64,000 nucleotides of DNA from Alphaproteobacteria bacterium (GCA_017466695.1 JAFTTR010000033.1:1-64000); one strand, 5' to 3'; shown: positions 45,430 to 55,227, numbered from the stretch's first letter. The notes: generated from the sequence alone by a model not told the origin. Made by a program: numbers and translations.

Positions 45430-45566
45430 TTATCCTTTCTTTTTTGTTGCTCTTTTTGTTTCAATTTGTTAAAATAACCTAAACGAGTTATAAGATTCGG
45501 CTTTTAGCATCTTTTCGATTAAGTATAACAGTCAAATATGTAATCTTCAATAAAAAAGGAATGAGG

Positions 45567-46790
45567 ATGAAAAAAATATTCACATTAATTTTATTGTTTA
45601 TTTCTATAAATTCTTTTGCATCTGATGTTTTTGTTTTAACAGATGTTCCTGTTTCATCTGTTGGTGAAAATGCAATTGATGCGCAAACAAAAGCTGTTTC
45701 AATGGGCCAAAAAGAAGCCTTCAATTTATTGTTAAACAAAATTGTGGATGTTCAAACACCTGTTGTTTTTGAAGAGGAATTGGATGTAACGCCTTATGTT
45801 CAAGATGTATCTGTGTCTGATGAAAAGATGACATCTCAGATGTATAAAGGGAATTTGACTGTTCGTTTTAAAGCTGAACCTGTTCGTCAGTTGCTGATTG
45901 AAAAAGGCGCAAGATTTTTAACTTCTCTACCTGAGCCAATGTTGTTGGTTCCTGTTTTTGAAGATGAAGTTCAAACACTTGTTTTTAATCGAAATAACCC
46001 AATTTATGCCTATTGGATGACTGAAAATCCAAAGTTTAATTTGTTTCAAATTAAAAATGTAGAATCAAGTGATTCAAAATTGCAAGAAGCCCAAAAAGCT
46101 TGGGAAAAAGACTCTTTTTCAGCTTATAAGAACATATTAAATGAATTAGGAGTTTCCTCGATTCTTGTTTTACATATAAAAAAGACAGGCCAGTTATATG
46201 AAGTTGAAACAAAAGTTTTACCTCAAAATTCGGCTATGCAAGCTCATGTGAAGTTGTCTGTAACAGATGATAGAACTTCTCTTGAAAAAGTTGTTAAAGA
46301 TTTGGTTGCAGATACGTTCCGTAATATGCAAAAAAAATGGGTTTATCTTTCAACAAAAACAGCTTCTCCAATTGAAATTTATCATTTGGTTACACCTGTT
46401 TCAAAAATATCTGAGTTGACAAGAATTAAAGCTAAAATTAATCAATTTAATTTTGCTGAAAAGGTTGAAATTAAAGGTTATAAAAATAAGTTGTTATCAG
46501 TTGATGTTGCTTTTCGTGGAGATTTAGATGAGCTGGAGAAAAAATTAAAACTAAATCAAATGCGAATTGAAAGTTATGGAGTAACAGATACTGAAATGCC
46601 ATTGTTTTTGTTGACAGAAATTGATCTAAGCTCTGTTAACGCTCATGAGAATACTGTTGCTGAAAATGGTGCTGAAACTTTAAAATCAGATGAAATTGAT
46701 GCTGCTTTTGAAAAATTTGAATATTCAGATGGAGCGCAAAATAATATGGATAATATTGAAAAGCAAAGTGCCACAGCGCATATTTTATAG
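45567..46790 (+). CDS. Exported DUF2066-family protein
   Basis: A 407-residue protein with a clear Sec signal peptide (MKKIFTLILLFISINSFA, cleavage after SFA near residue 18). The mature part begins with the DUF2066 pattern of VPVSSVGENAIDAQTKAV and continues with VRFKAEPVRQLL. The function of the family is unknown; it is periplasmic. ATG 45567 is preferred because AAGGA lies six bases upstream of it, while ATG 45561 directly abuts the site. The neighbours, an AI-2E transporter and HdaA, match an order also known from Gammaproteobacteria (DUF2066, PerM, Hda). Confidence 0.8.
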   Translation: MKKIFTLILLFISINSFASDVFVLTDVPVSSVGENAIDAQTKAVSMGQKEAFNLLLNKIVDVQTPVVFEEELDVTPYVQDVSVSDEKMTSQMYKGNLTVRFKAEPVRQLLIEKGARFLTSLPEPMLLVPVFEDEVQTLVFNRNNPIYAYWMTENPKFNLFQIKNVESSDSKLQEAQKAWEKDSFSAYKNILNELGVSSILVLHIKKTGQLYEVETKVLPQNSAMQAHVKLSVTDDRTSLEKVVKDLVADTFRNMQKKWVYLSTKTASPIEIYHLVTPVSKISELTRIKAKINQFNFAEKVEIKGYKNKLLSVDVAFRGDLDELEKKLKLNQMRIESYGVTDTEMPLFLLTEIDLSSVNAHENTVAENGAETLKSDEIDAAFEKFEYSDGAQNNMDNIEKQSATAHIL

Positions 46791-46801
46791 AGGGAGAAAA
46801 G

Positions 46802-47914
46802 ATGACAAAGTTTCAAAAAGCACTGCTTGCAATTTTAGTTGTTTTAGCTGGTTTGACGTGGTTCACAATTGAAATATCCGGCATTTTATTGCCATTTGTT
46901 TTGGCGTTTGTGTTGGCTTATTTTTTGCATCCTTGTGTTATCTCTTTGCAAAAGAAACATTTTTCAAGAGCTATTGCAACATCAATTGTTACAGGTTTAT
47001 TTTGCTTTTTTATTATTGGTGTCTTTTTGATATTAATTCCTATTTTGCAAACACAAATTTTGTCTTTAATGGTTAAGGTTCCTATTTTAGCAGATATATT
47101 GTGGGAAAAAACACAATCACTGGTTCTTTACACAAAAGAAAATATTGCCCCAGAACAACTTAAACAAATTTCAGAAGCTGTTTCTGCAACGGTTGTTTCT
47201 TTGTTTAACACGTTAGGGGCTAGATTACTAAAAATGTTGACAGGGGGTATTGTTTTCTTTAACATTGTCTCTCTTGTTTTAATTACACCTGTTGTTCTTT
47301 TTTATGTGTTGCGAGATTGGTGCTTTGTGGAGAAGAAAATGGCAGAAATTATTCCGTTGAAATGTAAAGAAAAGGTAAAAGAAATTTTTTCTGAAATAAA
47401 CACAGCTCTTTCAGGTTTTATCAGAGGTCAGGCTTCTGTTTGCTTGTTGTTAGGGCTTTTTTATGGTATTGGGCTTTCAGTTATTGGCCTTGATTTTGGT
47501 TTGTTAGTTGGTTTATTAGCTGGTATTTTATCTTTTATTCCATATTTTGGTTTTTTAACGGGAATTGTTTTGAGTTGTCTTTTGGCTTTAACACAAGCTG
47601 CTTCTTTATCTTTATGGCTTGGGATTCTAGGAGTCTTTACGGTTGGTCAAATTCTTGAAAGTTATGTGTTAACACCTAAACTTGTTGGAGATAAAGTTGG
47701 GCTTCATCCTGTTTGGATTATTTTTGCATTATTAGCTGGTGGTTCATTGTTCGGATTTTTAGGCGTGTTAGTGGCTGTTCCTGTTGCAGCCGTAATAGGT
47801 GTTTTTGTCAGACATATTGTATCTTGGTACAAAAAAACGCCTGTGTATCTAGCTTCTGGAAAAGAAGATGAATTGATTTTATCAAAATCATCTGATAAAA
47901 TAGGAGGAAAATGA
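46802..47914 (+). CDS. AI-2E family transporter (PerM/UPF0118)
   Basis: A 370-residue inner-membrane protein with about eight helices, the long loop after helix 3, and the conserved GFIRGQASVCLLLG and GLLAGILSFIPYFG segments. Family members include the proposed AI-2 exporter TqsA, PerM and Na+/H+ antiporters, so the substrate is open. GGGAG precedes the ATG. It overlaps hdaA by four bases. Confidence 0.9.
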   Translation: MTKFQKALLAILVVLAGLTWFTIEISGILLPFVLAFVLAYFLHPCVISLQKKHFSRAIATSIVTGLFCFFIIGVFLILIPILQTQILSLMVKVPILADILWEKTQSLVLYTKENIAPEQLKQISEAVSATVVSLFNTLGARLLKMLTGGIVFFNIVSLVLITPVVLFYVLRDWCFVEKKMAEIIPLKCKEKVKEIFSEINTALSGFIRGQASVCLLLGLFYGIGLSVIGLDFGLLVGLLAGILSFIPYFGFLTGIVLSCLLALTQAASLSLWLGILGVFTVGQILESYVLTPKLVGDKVGLHPVWIIFALLAGGSLFGFLGVLVAVPVAAVIGVFVRHIVSWYKKTPVYLASGKEDELILSKSSDKIGGK

Positions 47915-48621
47915 TAAAATCGTTTGAACAACTTCCTCTTTTATTATCTTATCGCAGAGCTTTTGGTCGCGATGATTTGATTGTCGCACCTTGTAATGAG
48001 GAAGCTGTTCGTTGGATTGATAGATATCCAAATTGGCCTTATTTTGCTTTTTTGATTTGTGGAGAACCTGGTAGTGGGAAAACACATTTAGCCTCTATTT
48101 TTTCGAACTATCATATCGATGCTAGATTGTTAGATGAATACTTTATTTTGCCAGATTATGTGCATAAAGTTGTTATTGAAAATGTTGATAAATTGCGAAA
48201 CGAAAGAGCTTTGTTTCATTTGTTTAATCAGATAAAAGATCAAGGAAAGTTTCTTTTAATGACGGCAACAAATGTTCCTGAGTTTCAATTAAGGGATTTA
48301 GCAACACGTATGCACACAGTCCCTCGAACAATGATTTTAATGCCTGATGTGGATGTCTTGGCTATGCTTTTGATTAAATTGTTTGGTGACAAGCATTTAC
48401 ATTTGCAACCAAATGTTCTTGAATATATTTTAAAAAGACTACCAACATCGTTTTCTTTGGTTCAACGTGTTGTTGAAAAAGCTGATACTTTGTCTTTAGG
48501 GCAAGGGCGTGCAATTACCATTCCTTTGATGAAGGAGGCATTAGATGATGTTTTGTCATTTAAGCACTTGGCAAAAGATGAAGATGCGGACGAAGGACAA
48601 CTAAAATTGTTTGATTTTTAA
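47911..48621 (+). CDS. hdaA: DnaA-like regulatory ATPase HdaA (Hda family)
   Basis: A 236-residue AAA+ protein related to DnaA but without its DNA-binding domain IV. Hda/HdaA stimulates DnaA-ATP hydrolysis on the sliding clamp after initiation. An N-terminal clamp-binding motif QLPLLL (7-12) and P-loop GEPGSGKTH (51-59) are visible. The protein ends with GQLKLFDF (229-236), which also matches the QL-x-LF clamp-binding pentapeptide. It overlaps the AI-2E gene by ATGA. The Hda assignment rests on length, motif and neighbours. Confidence 0.88.
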   Translation: MIKSFEQLPLLLSYRRAFGRDDLIVAPCNEEAVRWIDRYPNWPYFAFLICGEPGSGKTHLASIFSNYHIDARLLDEYFILPDYVHKVVIENVDKLRNERALFHLFNQIKDQGKFLLMTATNVPEFQLRDLATRMHTVPRTMILMPDVDVLAMLLIKLFGDKHLHLQPNVLEYILKRLPTSFSLVQRVVEKADTLSLGQGRAITIPLMKEALDDVLSFKHLAKDEDADEGQLKLFDF

Positions 48622-48692
48622 GATTATTTTTAATAAAAAGGCAATGGCTTTTCCATATTTTGAAAAAACAAGAAAAATAATTAAAAAAAGAG

Positions 48693-48721
48693 TTGACAGT
48701 TTTAATTTGAAATGTTATGCT
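48693..48721 (+). promoter_or_regulatory. Promoter of the 69-residue ORF
   Basis: TTGACA (48693-48698), 17 bases, TATGCT (48716-48721). The leader of about 30 bases contains AAAGGA before ATG 48760. Confidence 0.8.
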
Positions 48722-48759
48722 TAACCCAATAAGGAAAAAATTAGACAAAGGAAAATAAG

Positions 48760-48969
48760 ATGGATACAAGCAAAACATTGTCACAAAATGCTCAAGAAAT
48801 TGCAGATGTTTCTTCTTATCGAGCAACGTTTGAAATGGACTCTCAAGTTTTTTCGAATGGTGTTATTGCTGCAAAAGAAGGGTATGGTCAAAGAATAGCT
48901 GGTTTTTCTGATATTGTGAAGGCAAATAATTCGTTGCCTCCAACACCAGAGCATGGAATGGACCGTTAA
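48760..48969 (+). CDS. Small soluble protein, function unknown
   Basis: A 69-residue hydrophilic protein with no signal peptide, membrane helix or cysteine. A strong promoter and AAAGGA-type ribosome binding site directly precede it, so it is probably expressed. It may share a transcript with the tRNA-Thr gene 48 bases downstream, which has no clear promoter of its own. The family is not recognised. Confidence 0.6.
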   Translation: MDTSKTLSQNAQEIADVSSYRATFEMDSQVFSNGVIAAKEGYGQRIAGFSDIVKANNSLPPTPEHGMDR

Positions 48970-49017
48970 TTGAGTTTATTTTGCATTTTGATATGTGATG
49001 CATTATAAATTTGATAT

Positions 49018-49093
<76 letters not shown>

Positions 49094-49094
49094 T

Positions 49095-49130
49095 AAATCC
49101 CATAAGCGATTTGCTTATGGGATTTTTATT
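49095..49130 (+). terminator. Terminator after tRNA-Thr
   Basis: A perfect 13-bp stem pairs 49095-49107 with 49113-49125 around a five-base loop, followed by a T-rich tract. Left arm starts two bases after the tRNA CCA. Confidence 0.9.
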
Positions 49131-49224
49131 TTATGTTTTTAAATTTTAATTTAAATAAAATTTAAATATTTTTTATATCTATTAACTATGGGTTGTATTT
49201 TTTAATCAAAAATGTAAAAATGTA

Positions 49225-49253
49225 TTGCTTTTATTTAAAAAAGAGTGTAACCT
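49225..49253 (+). promoter_or_regulatory. Probable promoter of the ankyrin gene
   Basis: TTGCTT (49225-49230), 17 bases, TAACCT (49248-49253). It lies about 55 bases before ATG 49309. Confidence 0.5.
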
Positions 49254-49308
49254 GTCCTTATAAACAATACTTTTGTTTAATGTTTTAAAATGCTCAGAGG
49301 CTGGGAAA

Positions 49309-52300
49309 ATGTCTGATACTATAAAAAAAGAATATGATTTTGAAAATAAAATTTTAACATTGTTTGATGAAATGGAATGGCCATTAGATGATGAAAATAA
49401 TTCTTCTCTTATCAAAGAGGAATTGCAAGAAGATTTGTCGTTGTTGCTTTCTTCAAAAAAGGTATATACCCGTTTGAAAGAGTGTGATGATGAAAAAATG
49501 CGTGAAGTGCTGCTTTCTCAATTGATGGATTTTGATTTTGTATCTAACAAATATAGTGAATTTTTAAGTTATTTAGAGGATGTGGATAATTATATGTCAA
49601 AAATCCTGCAACAAATTGGAGAACAATCAACTTTTTCGGATTTGAATCAGATTTTAAAATCTTTTCAAATTTATAATGAAACATTGGAAACAATGAAGGA
49701 TTTTGATGAAGATGTTTTTATTTCTCATGCGATATCGGATTCTAAAATACCTTATTCGGAGGAATTTGCAGAAGCAATTTCTAGAATGCGTTTAAATGAG
49801 GAAGAAAAAATTAAAAATCAAAAACAAAATGATTTAGATTTTGAAAAAACATTTGAAGAAATTCAAGAAATTTTATCTGGAGAAGAAGAACTTTTAATTG
49901 ATGAAAAGTCATATAATTCACTGGAAGATAAAGAAGATGATTTTCAAGAGGAAATGCTAGAGGGGAACACTTTTCAAACGTGTGTTTTAAATCAAAAAAG
50001 ATTATTTGAAATGGAGCGTACTCCTTTTTATCTTTTGTCAGAATGTGTGGGTGAAAATGTTCAAAATGTACATATATTGGATTCTTTAGAAGGGGTAGAA
50101 GTTTCTTTGTATTCTAAAGAAGCTCAAAAATTGTTTGAATTAAATGCCCGGCTTTATTCTCAAAAGTTTGTAGATGATTATTTCTTTCAACCCTACAATA
50201 CGTTTGTAGATGTGCAAGCAGCATCTAAAGAATGTTTTAAACCAATGTATCAAGGGGTTTTAGCATTAAGACGGAGTCTTACTCAAAAAGAAAAAACAGG
50301 TATTGCTTGTGCTTATGAAAAGACATTGAAAAAAAATGCTTCGCAAACTTGGACGAATTTGGTTCAAAAAATTTCTTCTGATAAAAAATTAGAGAGCTCT
50401 TTGGGATGGCAAAATTTTGTTTCAGCTGTTGATCAAGGCAATATTGAAAAAATTGAAGAAACATGGCAATTATTTGAACGAATGAATTCTCTTTCGGATG
50501 AGATAAAATTACTTTATTCAGAGTTTATATTGGCTTTGGTAAAAAAAATCATAACAGTTCCTGTTTATCCGTCAAAAGATATTCCATATTCACCATTTAA
50601 AATGGTTGTTTTGTTGAATGAAATTGAAAAGAAGGAACGCTATAATTTAAGAGTATTGTTAAAATGGGTACTTAAATGTGCTTTGGTTGATTTTCAAACT
50701 TTTATAAATATGCCTTTGCTTAAAAAAGCAATGAAGGATATGTATGAGGTCATACAAACTCAAATTGAAGAAGAATTGAAAAATGTGTTTTTTATTTATA
50801 AAAAAACAATTCAAAGAATGAATTTGTTAAATCAAATTGAGATTTGTAAGTTAAAACAAATACCTCAAGGTGTTTTTGCTGATTGGGAAAAGAATATTCG
50901 TTTGCAAGATAAGGATGGTAATTCTTGTTTGTTGCAAAGCATTTTTTTGAATGATATGAATGCATTTTTGGCTATTTTAAAGTCAGGGGCTTTTGTTGAT
51001 GATGTAACATATTTTGGTGAAACATCTTTAATTTTGCTTGCGAAATTAGAACGGTATGATTGGATAGATGTTTTATTAAAATACAAACCAAATGTGAATG
51101 CTTTTGATTTTTCTGGGGCTACATGTGCCCATTATTTAGCAAAAAATAACCAAGTTAAATTACTTAAAAAAATAGATAAAATGGGAGCTAACTTTAATCG
51201 AGTAAATGGGGATGAATGTACGCCACTTTACATTGCTGCTGAAGCTGGAAATTTTGAAACAGTCCGTTTTTTGGCTGAAAAAAATATCTCTATTGATAAA
51301 GGTAATTTTTTAAAGAAAACACCTTTGCATGTGGCATTGGAAAATGGAGATAAAAAAACGGTTTCATTTTTAATTGAGCAAGGAGCAGATATTTTTGTAA
51401 GGGATAGAAATTTAAAAACATCACTTCATTATGCTGCTGTTTCAGGGTTGGTGGAGAGTGTAACTTTTTTTATTGAAAATGATTTCAATTTAAATGCAAG
51501 AGATATTCAATTAAGGACTCCTTTGCATATGGCTTGTCTTTATGGGCAAAAAGAGGTTGTGAAGAAATTGATAGAGGCTGGTGCTGATATAAATTTAAAA
51601 GATTTGCAAGGGCAAACGCCACTACATATTGCAACAGCTGTTGGATCAATAGCTTGTATTAACTTATTGTTGCTGCATAATGCTGAGGTGGATTGTTTGG
51701 ATAATCAAGGTCAAACAGCACTTTATTTGGCTGCCTTAAATAAACAAAATAAACCGTTTAAAGAGCTTGTTGATCAAGGTGGAAAGATTTATTTAAAAAC
51801 AAACGAGACTTCTTCAGTTGCAGAGCTTGTGCAAGAAGGAACAGATAGAGCTTTAAAAAACTGTTTAAAAAAATATGAAGAAAGTAATACTTTTTTTGAT
51901 ATTGCTCTTTTTCTTGGGATTTTTAGAGAAAATAAAGCACTTGTTGAAAAGGCGATTGCGCATGGCTCACATTTAAAAGATTTGTCTGTGTGTGAAAAAA
52001 ATGCACTTGAATGGGCTCTTGAAGTTGGTAATTTAGAAATTATAGAACTGTTATATCAAAATAATTGTTTACCAGTTAAAAAGTATCAGAAAAATATTGG
52101 TCATACCAGTATGATTGAATCAATTGTTCAAAATAATGTTGCTCACATAAGGTTGTTAATTAAATCTGGTGCAGATGTTAATGCGTGTGATGCAGGGACA
52201 AAACACTCTTTATTGCATTATGCTAGTGCAATAGGAAATGTGAAAGCTATTGATATTTTGGTTGAAAATGGAGCTGATATTAATATTAAAGATGCAAGAG

Positions 52301-52425
52301 GAAAAACGCCTTTATATATTGCAAGGCAAGCACATCAATATGAAGCTGAAGAATTATTGCTGTCTTTAGGCGCTGAGGATAATGCAGCCTCAAAACCTAT
52401 TTCATATCTGGATGGAGATGAATAA
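49309..52425 (+). CDS. Large ankyrin-repeat protein
   Basis: A 1038-residue protein. Residues 1-550 are acidic and helical, with coiled-coil character, and match nothing I recognise. Residues about 550-860 and 930-1030 hold some 10-13 ankyrin repeats with good consensus (for example TPLHIATAVGSIACINLLL, ADINLKD, TPLHMACLYGQKEVV). No signal peptide or membrane helix is seen, so it is cytosolic or exported by a non-Sec system. ATG 49309 is chosen, eight bases after AGAGG. Such proteins are often host-interaction effectors in host-associated Alphaproteobacteria, but an internal scaffold role is equally possible. It stands alone, next to a tRNA gene. Confidence 0.88.
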   Translation: MSDTIKKEYDFENKILTLFDEMEWPLDDENNSSLIKEELQEDLSLLLSSKKVYTRLKECDDEKMREVLLSQLMDFDFVSNKYSEFLSYLEDVDNYMSKILQQIGEQSTFSDLNQILKSFQIYNETLETMKDFDEDVFISHAISDSKIPYSEEFAEAISRMRLNEEEKIKNQKQNDLDFEKTFEEIQEILSGEEELLIDEKSYNSLEDKEDDFQEEMLEGNTFQTCVLNQKRLFEMERTPFYLLSECVGENVQNVHILDSLEGVEVSLYSKEAQKLFELNARLYSQKFVDDYFFQPYNTFVDVQAASKECFKPMYQGVLALRRSLTQKEKTGIACAYEKTLKKNASQTWTNLVQKISSDKKLESSLGWQNFVSAVDQGNIEKIEETWQLFERMNSLSDEIKLLYSEFILALVKKIITVPVYPSKDIPYSPFKMVVLLNEIEKKERYNLRVLLKWVLKCALVDFQTFINMPLLKKAMKDMYEVIQTQIEEELKNVFFIYKKTIQRMNLLNQIEICKLKQIPQGVFADWEKNIRLQDKDGNSCLLQSIFLNDMNAFLAILKSGAFVDDVTYFGETSLILLAKLERYDWIDVLLKYKPNVNAFDFSGATCAHYLAKNNQVKLLKKIDKMGANFNRVNGDECTPLYIAAEAGNFETVRFLAEKNISIDKGNFLKKTPLHVALENGDKKTVSFLIEQGADIFVRDRNLKTSLHYAAVSGLVESVTFFIENDFNLNARDIQLRTPLHMACLYGQKEVVKKLIEAGADINLKDLQGQTPLHIATAVGSIACINLLLLHNAEVDCLDNQGQTALYLAALNKQNKPFKELVDQGGKIYLKTNETSSVAELVQEGTDRALKNCLKKYEESNTFFDIALFLGIFRENKALVEKAIAHGSHLKDLSVCEKNALEWALEVGNLEIIELLYQNNCLPVKKYQKNIGHTSMIESIVQNNVAHIRLLIKSGADVNACDAGTKHSLLHYASAIGNVKAIDILVENGADINIKDARGKTPLYIARQAHQYEAEELLLSLGAEDNAASKPISYLDGDE

Positions 52426-52511
52426 TTTTTTATTTTGATAAAAAAAAGCTTTTAACTTTTTAGAATGATTGATATACTTTTCTTAAATTTAATAATAAGA
52501 AGGGGTATTAC

Positions 52512-53948
52512 ATGATGCAATTTGATTTTAAAAAAGAAAGCACAAAAGAAAGCGTTTTAATTTTTGCAACAAGAGATAAGGTATTAAAAACAAAAAAACT
52601 ATCACCTGCTAAATTAAAAGTGGTTAATCAATCATTGCTTCAAGCTGATTTTAAGGCAAAAGAAGGTGAAATTGTCTCCATTTTAGGGGCTGAACAACAA
52701 ATAATTGTTGTTGGTGTTGGCGCAAAAAAAGATAAAAACGCTTTTGAAACAATAGGGGGAAAATTAGTTTCTTATCTAAAAGGAAAAGAAGCTTCTTACT
52801 ATACAATGGGGACTTTTGGTTTGACAGAAGTTGAAGAAGCTGTTTTTGTTGCAACAGGAATGATGTTGGGTGGCTATCAATTTGATAAATACAAAACAAA
52901 AGATAAAAAAGAGGATCAACAAGTCAAAAAAGTTACTTTTGTTTTAAATGAGCCCACCAAAGCCAAATCAGCGTTTAAAAAAGTTTTGCCAATTATTGAA
53001 AGTGTCTATATGGCAAGAGATTTAAGTGCAGAACCAGCCAATCATTTAACACCTGTTTTGTTCGCTAAACGGATTCAAGAGCTTCAAGAAACTGGACTTG
53101 AAATTGAAATTTTATCATTAAAAGATTTGAAAGCTAAAAAATTTGGAATGTTACTTTCTGTTGCTCAAGGATCTCAAAATGAACCTAAAGTTGCTATTAT
53201 GAAATGGATTGGTAACCCTAAAAAGAAAACTTTTGATATTGGTTTTGTAGGAAAAGGGGTAACATTTGATTCAGGTGGTATTTCTTTAAAACCAGGGGCA
53301 GGGATGGGTGATATGAAACAAGATATGACAGGAGCAGCTGTTGTTGTTTCATCTATGCGTTCTTTTGCTTTAAGAGGGGTTAAATCTAATGTGATAGGTA
53401 TTGTTGGTTTGGTTGAAAATATGCCTTCAGGAACAGCTTCAAGACCTGGAGATGTGGTAACTTCTTTATCTGGGCAAACAGTTGAAATTTTAAATACAGA
53501 TGCTGAAGGGCGTTTGGTTTTAGGTGATTGTCTTTGGTATATGCAATCTCAATACAAAGTAACAAAAATTATTGACTTAGCAACATTAACAGGCGCTGTT
53601 ATGGCAGCTCTTGGTGAAGAATATGCAGGTCTTTTTTCAAATGAAGACTCTTTTGCTGAAACAATTTTGTCAGCAGGAAAAGAATCGGGAGAAGAAGTTT
53701 GGCATCTTCCAATAAATAAAGCTTATGACAAAATGATAGATTCAGATATTGCAGATATGAAAAATATTGGAGGTCGCTTAGCTGGTGGGAGCACGGCTGC
53801 CTGTTTCTTAGCAAGATTTATCAAGAAAGGTGTTGTTTGGGCTCATCTAGATATTGCAGGTGTTGATAAGTATGAAAAATCACGTCCTATAACACCAAAA
53901 GGGGCAACAGGTTGGGGTGTTCGCCTCTTGAATTATTTGGTTGAGTAA
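52512..53948 (+). CDS. pepA: Leucyl aminopeptidase (M17)
   Basis: Two-metal cytosolic exopeptidase releasing N-terminal residues in peptide turnover. GKGVTFDSGGISLKPGAGMGDMK (metal ligands, about 251-273; not continuous in function) and the family signature NTDAEGRLVLGD are both intact. At 478 residues it is full length. AAGGGG lies seven bases before the ATG. A -10 like TATACT (52473-52478) precedes it. The next gene begins seven bases after its stop. Confidence 0.96.
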   Translation: MMQFDFKKESTKESVLIFATRDKVLKTKKLSPAKLKVVNQSLLQADFKAKEGEIVSILGAEQQIIVVGVGAKKDKNAFETIGGKLVSYLKGKEASYYTMGTFGLTEVEEAVFVATGMMLGGYQFDKYKTKDKKEDQQVKKVTFVLNEPTKAKSAFKKVLPIIESVYMARDLSAEPANHLTPVLFAKRIQELQETGLEIEILSLKDLKAKKFGMLLSVAQGSQNEPKVAIMKWIGNPKKKTFDIGFVGKGVTFDSGGISLKPGAGMGDMKQDMTGAAVVVSSMRSFALRGVKSNVIGIVGLVENMPSGTASRPGDVVTSLSGQTVEILNTDAEGRLVLGDCLWYMQSQYKVTKIIDLATLTGAVMAALGEEYAGLFSNEDSFAETILSAGKESGEEVWHLPINKAYDKMIDSDIADMKNIGGRLAGGSTAACFLARFIKKGVVWAHLDIAGVDKYEKSRPITPKGATGWGVRLLNYLVE

Positions 53949-53955
53949 TTTTTGT

Positions 53956-55176
53956 ATGCGTCAAATTCTTTCAAGGTTAAATCCCTTTCGCTCGGTATCA
54001 TCTTGTTTGATGGTGGCTGATTGTTTAAATACGATTGGGAATATTTTTATTACAACCTTTTTAGTGGCTTACTTTTTTAAAACAGTGGGACAAAATGTGT
54101 GGGCAATTTCCACATATTTTGTCGTATATTATGCTGCAATTTTAGTTTTAGCTATTTTCACTGGGAGGTATATCAAAGAAGGGAAAAAAATAACACTTTA
54201 TCGAATGGGCATAATCCTTAATTTTATAGCACTTGGGATTGTGATGATTTTGAAAGAAAAGGTTGTTGATTGGCTTTGTGTGTCTGCTATATTGCTAGGT
54301 TCTGCTATGGCATTAAAGGCTTTTGTTTGGAATTTGATGGTTTCTGAATCAATATCAAGAAATCAAATGATAGCTTTTCGAGGATTTTTAAATACAATTA
54401 AGGGGATTGTTAAAATAGTTGTGCCTGTTGTGTTGGGTTATTTTTTGACGGTTGATTCAATTTTTCATACGATTTCATTTTTGCTTTTTTTAATGTTTTT
54501 GGAGTTGTTTTTAACATTGAAGTTTAAAATTTCAGTTCCTAAAAGAAATGTATCTTTTTCAATAATAAGATACGCTAAAAAAACATATAAAAATAAAATA
54601 ATTAAAAATTTGTATTTGATGGAATTTTTTAATGGCTTGTCATTAATCGGAGCTCTTAACGCCGTTGTAACACTTTATATTGTTTATTTGTTTAAAACAG
54701 ATTTTAAGTTGGGAATCATAACAGCTGTTTTTAATTTTGTAGCTTTACTCACAAATTTTTTATTCGCCAAATATGGGAGTTATACGAGATTTTCTTTGCT
54801 TATTTGGGTGAGTTTTTTACTGTCTTTATGTGGAACGATACTGTTTGTATTAATGCCAGATAAAGCGACATTTATTTTTTATAATTTTTGTTGTGCAAGT
54901 GCTATAAAAATTTTTGATTTAACTGCAGAAGTGAATATGTTCAACACTGCAAATATACAAGCCATTCGCAAAAGATTTAAAACAGAGTATTTTTCCATGA
55001 GAGAAGTGTTTTTAAATGTTGGAAGAATTACAAGCTTTTCAGTTTTGCTTTTGTTGTCGGTTTTCTTTGGCTTTGATGGATTGAAATATTTTATTTTACT
55101 TTTGCTCTGTTTTTGGTTCGCAATGGGCTACAATGCGTTTTGTTTAAACAGAAAGTTGTTAAAAGAAGATTGGTAG
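53956..55176 (+). CDS. MFS-like multi-pass membrane protein
   Basis: A 406-residue protein with about 12 hydrophobic helices, arranged like a major facilitator transporter with a central basic loop (about 190-215, FKISVPKRNVSF). No substrate motif is recognised. The start is uncertain: ATG 53956 gives a seven-base gap from pepA, while TTG 53941 would overlap it; neither has a good ribosome binding site. It probably depends on pepA transcription. Confidence 0.65.
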   Translation: MRQILSRLNPFRSVSSCLMVADCLNTIGNIFITTFLVAYFFKTVGQNVWAISTYFVVYYAAILVLAIFTGRYIKEGKKITLYRMGIILNFIALGIVMILKEKVVDWLCVSAILLGSAMALKAFVWNLMVSESISRNQMIAFRGFLNTIKGIVKIVVPVVLGYFLTVDSIFHTISFLLFLMFLELFLTLKFKISVPKRNVSFSIIRYAKKTYKNKIIKNLYLMEFFNGLSLIGALNAVVTLYIVYLFKTDFKLGIITAVFNFVALLTNFLFAKYGSYTRFSLLIWVSFLLSLCGTILFVLMPDKATFIFYNFCCASAIKIFDLTAEVNMFNTANIQAIRKRFKTEYFSMREVFLNVGRITSFSVLLLLSVFFGFDGLKYFILLLLCFWFAMGYNAFCLNRKLLKEDW

Positions 55177-55180
55177 TTAT

Positions 55181-55209
55181 TTGACAAGTTTAATCGAGTA
55201 TGCTACAAA
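55181..55209 (+). promoter_or_regulatory. Promoter of the EamA-type transporter gene
   Basis: TTGACA (55181-55186), 17 bases, TACAAA (55204-55209), starting five bases after the previous stop codon. The expected leader is about 10 bases, with GAGAG just before the ATG. Confidence 0.65.
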
Positions 55210-55227
55210 AGTAATGAGAGAAAATTC

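Noticed and set aside
48630-48655. Possible terminator after hdaA
   Set aside because: The stem has a G-G mismatch and only about six pairs, with a weak T-tract; too uncertain to list.
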